From Acidobacteriota bacterium (GTDB lineage Bacteria > Acidobacteriota > Terriglobia > Acidoferrales > 2-02-FULL-67-57), in assembly GCA_016210895.1 (NCBI GenBank), contig JACQTG010000001.1, positions 1 to 5,118 on the forward strand: a stretch of DNA of 5,118 nt, written 5' to 3'. The position numbers and the translations under genes are program-made. The stretch's first letter is position 1; each line of letters starts with the position of its first letter. A model generated the notes under the pieces. It made no database searches and was not told the origin of the DNA. It saw nothing but the letters and a program-made list of their open reading frames with translations. Positions 1 through 5,019 of this stretch are shown here, in pieces.

Positions 1-405
1 CACCGCCCGGGAGAGATTCGACCCGTACGCCGTGACACTCGAGAGGTAGATGAAGAGCTCGACCTGCAACTTCTTCTGATTTGCCCGCTGGATGGTCTCG
101 AGCACGTGGCGCGTGCCCTGAACGTTGATCTCCCACTGCCGCGGCTCCTCCCGCGCGCCCGTGCGCACTGGGTCAAGCACGAAGGCTAGATGAATCACTC
201 TTCGGATGTTGTGTTCCTCGATGAGCTGGGTCAGGACTGCCGGGGCTTCGGGCTGCGAGATGTCCAGTTGGCAGAACTGCGTGCAGGGATGGTCGAGGGT
301 CGGGCAGACAAGGTCCACGCCGAGCAAAGGCGAGTCGCGCAGAAACGGTGCCAGCCGCCGCCCCAGGTTGCCGGCGATGCCGGTAACCAATATGCCGGAA
401 CGCAT
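1..405 (-). CDS. NAD(P)-dependent epimerase/dehydratase (extended SDR), N-terminal part, 3' end cut by window edge
   Basis: The first 135 residues are visible, with no stop before the edge. The N-terminus starts a Rossmann fold at once: TGIAGNLG (residues 8-15) is the TGxxGxxG dinucleotide-binding motif of extended short-chain dehydrogenases. Asp31 (GVD) ends beta-2, LDIS (47-50) is the adenine-contact region, and VIHLAF (70-75), INVQGT (93-98) and YLSSVTAYG (120-128) are the usual core strands with the catalytic Ser region. The YxxxK pair would lie beyond the edge. Such enzymes act in the cytoplasm on nucleotide sugars or related substrates; the substrate cannot be told from this half. I chose the ATG at 405 because the fold begins there. 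In-frame ATGs at 441 and 576 also exist, giving 12 or 57 extra residues with no family resemblance, and none of the three has a good Shine-Dalgarno. The gene diverges from the ABC permease. Confidence 0.85.
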   Translation of the reverse strand, partial: MRSGILVTGIAGNLGRRLAPFLRDSPLLGVDLVCPTLDHPCTQFCQLDISQPEAPAVLTQLIEEHNIRRVIHLAFVLDPVRTGAREEPRQWEINVQGTRHVLETIQRANQKKLQVELFIYLSSVTAYGSNLSRAV

Positions 406-519
406 ACCCTGGCCCGCTGAAGCCGACCTGCTGGAGTTCATCGACGCGACTGGCCCAATCGTTGCGCCCGGCCGAGTGTTTTCCGGCTGCGCCAGGTAAC
501 CGCCCGCGGGGGCAAATTC

Positions 520-548
520 ATCATAGTGAGCGGGGTGCCACTTGGCCA
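520..548 (-). promoter_or_regulatory. Candidate sigma70-type promoter for the SDR gene
   Basis: On the minus strand, TGGCCA (548-543) and TATGAT (525-520) are separated by 17 bases. The -10 matches five of six consensus bases and the -35 four of six. Transcription would start near 513, upstream of the ATGs at 441 and 405 but downstream of the one at 576, which supports the shorter SDR starts. Found by eye only. Confidence 0.4.
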
Positions 549-568
549 GCGAAAAGCGTAAGCCTGCG

Positions 569-598
569 TTGACCATCAAATCAACCAGATGCTAGAGT
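569..598 (+). promoter_or_regulatory. Candidate extended -10 promoter for the ABC permease
   Basis: TTGACC (569-574) and TAGAGT (593-598) are spaced by 18 bases, and TGC directly precedes the -10 (590-592), the TGn of extended -10 promoters. Transcription would begin near 605, leaving a leader of about 40 bases before the ATG at 645. It lies back to back with the candidate SDR promoter. Found by eye only. Confidence 0.45.
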
Positions 599-644
599 AG
601 CAGGTTTCGCACTGTTCGCGCGGACGCGAAAAGACAGGTTTCAG

Positions 645-1733
645 ATGCAAGAGCTGATTTGGGCCAACCTGAAAGCGCGGCCGGTCCGCACCACGCTGAG
701 TGTGGCCGCGGTGGCGCTCCAGGTCTTTCTGCTCTTGTTTCTGATGGGGTTGACCACCGGCATCGTCGAGGAGTGGAACGAACGCGTGCGGGGAATCGGA
801 GCCGACCTGCTCATCCAGCCGCCCAATGCCTCGCCTTTTCTGGCCTTTTCGAGCGCTGTGCTCCCGGAACGCCAGGCGGCGCAGTTGGCCCGGCTGGACG
901 GCGTCCAGGTCGTGTCGCCGGTGGTGGCGGTGGTGAACACGGAAGGCATCAGTCTGATTTATGGAATCGACTTCGACAGCTACAACGCCCTCGGGAGCGG
1001 CTTCCTCTTTCACGCCGGGGGACCCTTCCAGCAGCCTTTCGATGTGATCATTGACGACGTAAAGGCCCACTCGCTGAACTTCAAGGTCGGCGATACCCTC
1101 CGCTTGCTGAACACTGACTTTCGCATCGTCGGCATTGCCGAGCACGGACGCGGGGCGCGCTACTTCATTCCCCTCAAGACAGCGCAGGAGTTGCTCGGGG
1201 TGGAGAATCGTGTCTCGATGTTCTGGGTGCAGACGAACGGCCAGATCGAGCCGGTACGCCAGCGGGTCGTGCGGCTGCTGCCGCGCCATCAGGTGCGACC
1301 GATGGAGGAGTATCTTTCGCTGATGGTCTCGAGCAATCTGCCGGAAGTGCGCCCCTTCACCCGCGCCGTAATCCTGGTAGGGCTCGTGATTACCTTCCTG
1401 GTGATTCTCCTCAGCATGTACACCGTAGTGCTGGAGCGCACGCACGAGATTGGCATTCTGAAGGCCCTGGGCGCCTCGCGCTGGAATGTGGCCGCGCTGT
1501 TGCTGCGCGAAAGCGTGGTGATTGCCTTTCTCGGACTGGGGGTCGGAATCGGCAGCACCTATGTCGTGAAGGCCATTGTCACATCGCTGCGGCCGACCCT
1601 GAACATCGTGATTACCCCCGAGTGGTTGTTGCAGGCGCTCGCGCTCGCCCTGGTGGGGTGTCTCATAGGCTCAGTCTATCCGGCGGTGCGGGCCGCTAGC
1701 GCCGACCCCGTGGCCGCTCTCGCCTACGAGTAG
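645..1733 (+). CDS. ABC transporter permease, MacB/FtsX type
   Basis: This 362-residue protein has the topology of MacB/DevC/LolCE-like permeases. TM1 lies at about residues 17-40. A large extracytoplasmic domain (MacB_PCD-like) spans about 41-238. The C-terminal FtsX domain carries three more membrane segments (about 241-263, 287-308 and 327-346). The diagnostic signature between TM2 and TM3 is present: ERTHEIGILKALGAS (264-278), the cytoplasmic coupling segment that contacts the ATPase. The C-terminus, YPAVRAASADPVAALAYE (345-362), is also typical. Such permeases export lipoproteins, peptides, antibiotics or other substrates, usually with a separate ATPase and often a periplasmic adaptor. 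Neither is in the window; upstream is a divergent SDR and downstream a convergent kinase, so the gene looks monocistronic here. The substrate is unknown. The Shine-Dalgarno is weak, but the N-terminus fits the family. Confidence 0.92.
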   Translation: MQELIWANLKARPVRTTLSVAAVALQVFLLLFLMGLTTGIVEEWNERVRGIGADLLIQPPNASPFLAFSSAVLPERQAAQLARLDGVQVVSPVVAVVNTEGISLIYGIDFDSYNALGSGFLFHAGGPFQQPFDVIIDDVKAHSLNFKVGDTLRLLNTDFRIVGIAEHGRGARYFIPLKTAQELLGVENRVSMFWVQTNGQIEPVRQRVVRLLPRHQVRPMEEYLSLMVSSNLPEVRPFTRAVILVGLVITFLVILLSMYTVVLERTHEIGILKALGASRWNVAALLLRESVVIAFLGLGVGIGSTYVVKAIVTSLRPTLNIVITPEWLLQALALALVGCLIGSVYPAVRAASADPVAALAYE

Positions 1734-1819
1734 CCTATCCGGAGACAGTCCCTCTCGCCTGTCCCTGCCGGGTGAGCCTCGGACACTCAGCCTTTCCCTT
1801 AGCGTATGCAGAGAGAAAA

Positions 1820-2941
1820 CTAGGTGGCGTTGTTAGCAGGCGCGCGCGGAATCTGAAAGAAAAAGTGGCTGCCTTCACCGAGCTTACTCTCCACCCAGAT
1901 TTTCCCTTTGTGCTGTTGAACGAGTGCCTGGGCGATGGCCAGGCCCAGACCCGTGCCGCCTTTCCGCCTAGCGCCCTCCGACTGGTGGAACTTGGCGAAA
2001 ATGCGACCCAGTTCGTCAGCCGGGATGCCGGGTCCGCGGTCGATGACCGCGCATTGAACCACGTCGGGATACGCCCGCAACGCCACCGTGATGGTGCCGC
2101 CCGGAGGGGAAAACTTGACCGCATTGCCGAGCAGGTTGGTGACTACCTGGTCAAGGCGGTCGCGATCGCCCCAGACCTCGGGCAGCGCCTCCGGGCAGTC
2201 GATTTCCACGGTGACATTGAACCCGTCGGCATAGGTCTTGATGGTACGTGCACTGCGCTGTACGGAATCAAACAGGCTCATCGGCTGGAGCTTCAGTTGC
2301 ATCCGACCGGCTTCGATCTTGGAGAGATCGAGAATGTCGTTAATCAGCCGGATCAGGCGCTCGCAGCCGCTCTGCGCGATTTCGAGCAGCTCGCGCGTCT
2401 CGCCGCTCAGCTCACCGGCAAATCCGCCCAGCAACAAGTCGAGTGAGCCCTTGATCGAGGTCATGGGTGTACGCAGCTCGTGGGAGGCGATGGACAGGAA
2501 CTCGTTTTTCATCTGGTTGAGCTCCTGTTCGCGCGTGATGTCGTGGAGGACAAACACTCGACCCAGGACCGTGCCGTCGCGCCGGCGCAGGGGAAAGCTC
2601 GTCTCCTTCAGGTAGTGGCGCTTGTCGGTTCGATACTCCAGCCTTCGAACCACAACCTCCTCGGCCGGGGCCTTGACCAGCTCGCCCCACTGCCCGCGAA
2701 GAGACTCGGGGTCCGCGATGGCCCCGCCCATGGCTTCAATCAACTCCTCGAGCGGTTTGCCCAGCAAGCTTTCGGGAGAGAGGGCAATGAGTTGGCCGAG
2801 GCTGCGATTGGCAAAGGTCACGCGCCCCTCGGGATCAACAACGAAAATGGCGTCGACGGCGGAGTCGAGCAGGGCACGCAGGGCGTCCATGTCCTCTGCC
2901 AGCGATGCCGGGTGCGTCCCCTTGGAGGCCTGGAGGGTCAT
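1820..2941 (-). CDS. PAS domain sensor histidine kinase, soluble
   Basis: This 373-residue protein is a complete kinase with no predicted membrane segment, so it probably senses a cytoplasmic signal. A PAS domain covers about residues 18-137, from LLDSAVDAIFVVDPEGRV to the PAC-like LHDITREQEL end. The dimerisation and phosphoacceptor helix carries the H box SHELRTP with His154. The catalytic domain has an N box (TNLLGNAVKFS, Asn269 and Asn273), a G1 box (DRGPGIP, 301-307), an F box (IFAKF, 314-318) and a G2 box (GGTGLGLA, 328-335). All residues expected for ATP binding and autophosphorylation are present. It starts 24 bases after the stop of the response regulator on the same strand, so they form an operon and the regulator is the likely partner. 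The start at 2941 has only a weak AGAG-type ribosome site. Met18 is an alternative and would still leave the PAS domain whole. The stop is TAG. Confidence 0.93.
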   Translation of the reverse strand: MTLQASKGTHPASLAEDMDALRALLDSAVDAIFVVDPEGRVTFANRSLGQLIALSPESLLGKPLEELIEAMGGAIADPESLRGQWGELVKAPAEEVVVRRLEYRTDKRHYLKETSFPLRRRDGTVLGRVFVLHDITREQELNQMKNEFLSIASHELRTPMTSIKGSLDLLLGGFAGELSGETRELLEIAQSGCERLIRLINDILDLSKIEAGRMQLKLQPMSLFDSVQRSARTIKTYADGFNVTVEIDCPEALPEVWGDRDRLDQVVTNLLGNAVKFSPPGGTITVALRAYPDVVQCAVIDRGPGIPADELGRIFAKFHQSEGARRKGGTGLGLAIAQALVQQHKGKIWVESKLGEGSHFFFQIPRAPANNAT

Positions 2942-2965
2942 TGTGGGACGAATCTCTGGTGCCGA

Positions 2966-3367
2966 CTAGGCACGCACATCAGGTTCGAGCCCCGCCTGCT
3001 GCAACAGGTCGAGTACTTGCCGGCGCAGCTCGAGCGGGTCAAACGGCTTAGTCAGGTAGCCGATGGCCCCCAGTGCCAAGCCGCGCTGGATCTCGTGTTC
3101 CTGGGCACTGGCGGTGAGAAAAATGATCGGAATCGTGGAGGTGGTGGGGTCGGCCTTGAGCTGCTGGCAGGCTTGGAAGCCGTCGAGCCGCGGCATCATG
3201 GCGTCGAGCAGGATAACGTCTGGGCGTGCTCGCCGGGCCAGGGCCACACATTCCTCCCCATCCTGGGCCACAAGAATCTCCCACTCTCCGCCGCGGCCGA
3301 GGCTCATCTGGGCCAGGCGGCGAATGTCGGCTTCATCCTCGGCCAGGAGAACCTTCTTGACAACCAC
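2966..3367 (-). CDS. Single-domain response regulator (CheY-like receiver)
   Basis: With the GTG start at 3367 the protein has 133 residues, essentially one receiver domain. It shows the acidic pair Glu10-Asp11 (LLAEDE), the phosphoacceptor Asp55 in DVILLDAMMPRLDG, the conserved Thr85 (FLTAS) and the KPF motif with Lys107 (YLTKPF). There is no DNA-binding or enzymatic output domain; the chain ends about 14 residues after the last helix. It may act by protein contact, as CheY does, or as a phosphorelay intermediate. It is the first gene of the operon with the PAS kinase. The frame stays open upstream to a TTG at 3421, but those 18 residues look unlike a receiver and lack a ribosome site. The GTG at 3367 gives the usual start just before beta-1, with a G-rich stretch upstream. 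The exact start is uncertain; the domain call is not. Confidence 0.9.
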   Translation of the reverse strand: MVVKKVLLAEDEADIRRLAQMSLGRGGEWEILVAQDGEECVALARRARPDVILLDAMMPRLDGFQACQQLKADPTTSTIPIIFLTASAQEHEIQRGLALGAIGYLTKPFDPLELRRQVLDLLQQAGLEPDVRA

Positions 3368-3467
3368 GATACCCCACGCGCCCTCCCCGGAATCTTCCCC
3401 ATTGTGCCGATTGCGGCTCAATTAGGCAAGGTGTGTGTGCAAGCCGCCCCGGGTGCCGCAAACTGGC

Positions 3468-3496
3468 TTGGTCTGGATGTGCTTTTATGGTATGAG
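3468..3496 (+). promoter_or_regulatory. Weak candidate promoter for the selenoprotein glutaredoxin gene
   Basis: TTGGTC (3468-3473) and TATGAG (3491-3496) are spaced by 17 bases, with TG at 3488-3489 giving an extended -10 pattern. The start would fall near 3503, about 26 bases before the ATG. The -35 match is poor, so this is tentative. The region is divergent with the response regulator operon. Confidence 0.3.
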
Positions 3497-3517
3497 GAAA
3501 GTTTCTGCTGAATGCTT

Positions 3518-3528
3518 GAGAAGGAAAG
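3518..3528 (+). promoter_or_regulatory. Ribosome binding site of the glutaredoxin-like gene
   Basis: A purine run, GAGAAGGAAAG, directly precedes the ATG at 3529, with AAGGA at normal spacing. It supports that start and shows that the short frame ahead of the in-frame TGA is meant to be translated. Upstream ATGs (for example 3512) are in other frames. Confidence 0.6.
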
Positions 3529-3765
3529 ATGCGCAAGCACGTTCTGCTCTTTACGCAGCCCGGTTGAGCCGCGTGTCGTACGGCGAAGGAGTTTCTTTCG
3601 TCTCAGGAAGTTGAGTTGGAGGAAAAGGACATCACCCAGGACCCAGAAGCGCTGCAGGAGCTAGTCGAAACCTACCAGAGCCGGGCCACGCCCACGATCG
3701 TAGTGGACGACAAAGTGGTGATTGGCTTCGATCGCGCCCGTTTGGAACGCCTTCTCGGCCTGTGA
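3529..3765 (+). CDS. Selenocysteine-containing glutaredoxin-like protein (UxxC), TGA at 3565-3567 read as Sec
   Basis: Read from ATG 3529 to TGA 3763, the frame has one internal TGA at codon 13 and otherwise encodes a complete 78-residue glutaredoxin/NrdH-size protein. Beta-1 is HVLLFTQPG (4-12), then U13-A14-A15-C16, where family members have CxxC. The active-site helix RTAKEFLSS (17-25), the second strand with EEKDITQDPEAL (31-42), the cis-proline motif ATPT (Pro55) and the C-terminal VVDDKVVIGFDRARLERLL (58-76) follow the family order closely. The TGA thus replaces exactly the nucleophilic cysteine, and homology continues unbroken in the same frame on both sides; a random nonsense mutation would not be expected there. 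A hairpin at bacterial SECIS distance follows. Glutaredoxins reduce disulfides in the cytoplasm; Sec usually raises the nucleophilicity of the attacking residue. The gene ends in TGA, with another in-frame TGA at 3781. The FNR gene follows after 129 bases. A sequencing error or a pseudogene is the alternative, less likely. Confidence 0.87.
3565..3567 (+). other. In-frame TGA proposed to encode selenocysteine (Sec13)
   Basis: The codon sits in CAG CCC GGT TGA GCC GCG TGT, encoding QPG-U-AAC. In cysteine homologues this position is the N-terminal Cys of the redox motif, and the resolving Cys16 (TGT, 3574-3576) is intact. One base change (TGT or TGC to TGA) separates the Sec and Cys forms. Confidence 0.85.
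3582..3602 (+). promoter_or_regulatory. Candidate bacterial SECIS hairpin inside the glutaredoxin coding region
   Basis: GGCGAAGG (3582-3589) can pair with CTTTCGTC (3595-3602), giving eight base pairs including two G-U wobbles, around a five-base loop AGTTT (3590-3594). The loop has a G in its second position, and 22 bases lie between the TGA and the loop. Both fit the known pattern of bacterial SECIS elements: a short stem-loop within the coding mRNA just downstream of UGA, with a G among the first two loop bases, recognised by the elongation factor SelB. Folded by hand, with no energy calculated. Confidence 0.65.
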
Positions 3766-3878
3766 GGAAATGGGCTGCGCTGATGGCGCTTATACAGGGT
3801 AGCGCTCCGGGCCTGCTGGCCGCGCGCGAGCCCCGGATGAACGCTCAGGCCCAGAGTAGTCAGCGAGTCTAAGACCCC

Positions 3879-3884
3879 GGAGGA
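3879..3884 (+). promoter_or_regulatory. Shine-Dalgarno of the FNR-like gene
   Basis: GGAGGA lies 10 bases before the ATG at 3895 and supports this start. Confidence 0.6.
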
Positions 3885-3894
3885 CAAGTCGCCT

Positions 3895-4656
3895 ATGGCG
3901 GAAGTCAGCGAGAAGTTTGCGAAAGCAGTGATCAGCGAGCGGCGAGACCTCTCGCATGACCTTTGGCTGGTGCGCCTGAAGAGCGAGCACAAGCTCAGCT
4001 TTCAGCCCGGGCAGTACGCCACCTTTGGCGTGGTGGAAGATGCCAAAGTGGTCGAGCGGCCCTACTCAATTGTTTCCTCGCCCTACGAAGACACGCTGGA
4101 GTTTTTCATTGAGCTGGTTCCCGAAGGCGAGTTGACGCCGCGCCTGCACAAGTTGCAGGTGGGCGCCGAGTTGGTGCTGCGCAAAGTCGCCAAGGGGCGG
4201 TTCACCCTCGACCACAAGAGCGGCCGCAAGAAACACCTGCTGGTGGCGACGGTCACCGGCGTTGCGCCTTACTGCAGCATGGTACGGACGCTCCAACGCG
4301 ATTGGAAGGACGGGAAGTTCCCGGAAGGGTTCCAGCTCTTCTTGCTGCAAGGCGCCAGCCGCTCCTGGGAGTTCGGCTATCGCGAGGAAATGGAAAAGGT
4401 TGCGGCCGAGGCGCCCTGGTTCACCTACATCCCCACCATCAGCCGTCCCTGGGAAGACGCGAGCTGGCAGGGCGAAGTGGGCCGGTGCGAGGACATTCTC
4501 CGGAAGTACACCGACCAGTTCGAACTGACAGCTGACAATACCACGGGCTACCTCTGCGGCCACCCGCAGATGATCGAGAACGCCAAAGGCATCTTGCAGC
4601 GGCGCGGCTTCCCGAAAGAGTCGCTCCGGGAAGAGCAGTATTGGGTACAGAAATAG
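3895..4656 (+). CDS. Ferredoxin/flavodoxin-NADP reductase-like flavoprotein (Fpr-type)
   Basis: This 253-residue protein has the two-domain FNR layout and the usual length of bacterial Fpr enzymes. The FAD domain (about 1-108) contains FQPGQYATFGV (36-46), the flavin-binding RPYSIVSSP (55-63), and LTPRLHKLQVGAELVL (80-95). The NADP(H) domain (about 112-253) has LLVATVTGVAPYCSMVR (115-131), then GASRSWEFGYREEME, YIPTISRP, the CGHPQMIE motif with Cys221-Gly222, and an aromatic C-terminus EQYWVQK, as in Fpr proteins ending near a Tyr-Trp. It should be cytoplasmic and move electrons between NADPH and ferredoxin or flavodoxin through FAD. One oddity: the usual GTG(V/I)AP loop reads VTGVAP, with Val120 at the first glycine. 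It follows the selenocysteine glutaredoxin on the same strand after 129 bases with its own strong ribosome site, so co-transcription is possible but not shown. It is convergent with the RAM-domain gene. Confidence 0.9.
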   Translation: MAEVSEKFAKAVISERRDLSHDLWLVRLKSEHKLSFQPGQYATFGVVEDAKVVERPYSIVSSPYEDTLEFFIELVPEGELTPRLHKLQVGAELVLRKVAKGRFTLDHKSGRKKHLLVATVTGVAPYCSMVRTLQRDWKDGKFPEGFQLFLLQGASRSWEFGYREEMEKVAAEAPWFTYIPTISRPWEDASWQGEVGRCEDILRKYTDQFELTADNTTGYLCGHPQMIENAKGILQRRGFPKESLREEQYWVQK

Positions 4657-4663
4657 TCGCGCC

Positions 4664-4891
4664 CTACTCGATCACGATGTGGGTGTCAGTGGATTCCACC
4701 CCGTCGATGGCCTGGATTTGGGCCAGCACGGTATCAGCCAGGGTGCGTTCGTCCTTTACCTCCACGAACGTGAAGACGTCGGGGCGCCCCCAGCAGGGGT
4801 GCACCTCTTTCGCCGCCGAGATCCCGTGGATTTTCTTGACTACGTCCCGAGCCTTGCCGGCGCGGACATTGACGAGAACGTATGCTTTCAT
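4664..4891 (-). CDS. Stand-alone Lrp/AsnC ligand-binding (RAM) domain protein
   Basis: This 75-residue protein matches only the C-terminal ligand-binding domain of Lrp/AsnC regulators. Strand 1 is KAYVLVNVRAGKA (2-14), helix 1 is RDVVKKIHGI (15-24), strands 2 and 3 surround the GRPDVFTFVEV turn (35-45, with Gly35 and Asp38 as in the family's G-x-x-D), helix 2 is RTLADTVLAQIQAIDGV (49-65), and the last strand is STDTHIVIE (67-75). No helix-turn-helix is encoded in front, so it cannot bind DNA as Lrp does. Such single-domain RAM proteins form beta-sandwich dimers or rings that can bind amino acids, and their role is often unknown. His31-Pro-Cys33-Trp34 in the middle is unusual. A strong ribosome site at 4898-4906 with 6-base spacing fixes the start. 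Its stop lies only 7 bases from the stop of the convergent FNR gene. Confidence 0.85.
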   Translation of the reverse strand: MKAYVLVNVRAGKARDVVKKIHGISAAKEVHPCWGRPDVFTFVEVKDERTLADTVLAQIQAIDGVESTDTHIVIE

Positions 4892-4897
4892 CAGCAG

Positions 4898-4906
4898 CCC
4901 TCCCCC
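4898..4906 (-). promoter_or_regulatory. Strong Shine-Dalgarno of the RAM-domain gene
   Basis: On the minus strand GGGGGAGGG precedes the ATG at 4891 with six bases between. This is the strongest start signal on the minus strand here and decides the start. Confidence 0.7.
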
Positions 4907-4918
4907 AAGAGTGCCTCC

Positions 4919-4924
4919 ATTCTA
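4919..4924 (-). promoter_or_regulatory. Possible -10 box of the RAM-domain gene
   Basis: TAGAAT on the minus strand (4924-4919) would place transcription start near 4912, just ahead of the ribosome site. No good -35 hexamer is visible at the right distance, so this is tentative. Confidence 0.25.
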
Positions 4925-4962
4925 GCGCCGATGGGAGTAGGAAACCAGCAAAGGGGCCGCGG

Positions 4963-4992
4963 TTGCCTGGCGGTTGTGCCGGCAGTTAAGAT
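4963..4992 (+). promoter_or_regulatory. Weak candidate promoter for the gene starting at 5020
   Basis: TTGCCT (4963-4968) and TAAGAT (4987-4992) are separated by 18 bases, upstream of the strong ribosome site at 5007-5013. The matches are modest. It would share the intergenic region with the divergent RAM-domain gene. Confidence 0.28.
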
Positions 4993-5019
4993 GAAGCTTA
5001 CCTCATGGGGAGGTTTACC

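Noticed and set aside
406..576. N-terminal extension of the SDR from the in-frame ATG at 576
   Set aside because: The extra 57 residues show no family resemblance, there is no ribosome site, and the best promoter candidate lies downstream of that ATG.
576..1445. Minus-strand open frame of 289 codons opposite the ABC permease
   Set aside because: It is a shadow of the permease: composition rich in His, Arg and Gln with no recognisable domain, while the plus strand has the full MacB/FtsX signature.
1734..1819. Possible bidirectional terminator between the convergent permease and kinase genes
   Set aside because: Only 4-5 bp imperfect stems were found, without a T-tract on either strand.
2480..3511. 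Long plus-strand open frame of 343 codons opposite the kinase and response regulator
   Set aside because: It lies antisense to two clear family genes, its translation shows no recognisable domain, and long shadow frames are common in GC-rich DNA.
3529..3567. Reading the glutaredoxin as a 12-residue peptide or a pseudogene ended by a nonsense mutation
   Set aside because: The frame and family motifs continue unbroken for 65 residues after the TGA, the TGA sits exactly at the catalytic Cys position, and a SECIS-like hairpin follows. No other damage is visible.
3787..3837. Inverted repeats between the glutaredoxin and FNR genes (GCGCT/AGCGC near 3787-3805; TCCGGG/CCCGGA at 3806-3811 and 3832-3837) considered as a terminator
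   Set aside because: The stems are short and no T-run follows; such pairings are expected in GC-rich sequence.
3672..3992. Minus-strand open frame across the end of the glutaredoxin and the intergenic gap
   Set aside because: No recognisable domain and a low-complexity Arg/Ser-rich translation; it overlaps the well-supported plus-strand genes.
4891..4920. Nine-codon minus-strand frame (ATG 4920) whose TGA overlaps the ATG of the RAM-domain gene, as a leader peptide
   Set aside because: It has no ribosome site of its own and falls over the Shine-Dalgarno region; most likely chance. A similar short frame (ATG 4991, TGA overlapping ATG 5020) was rejected for the same reason.
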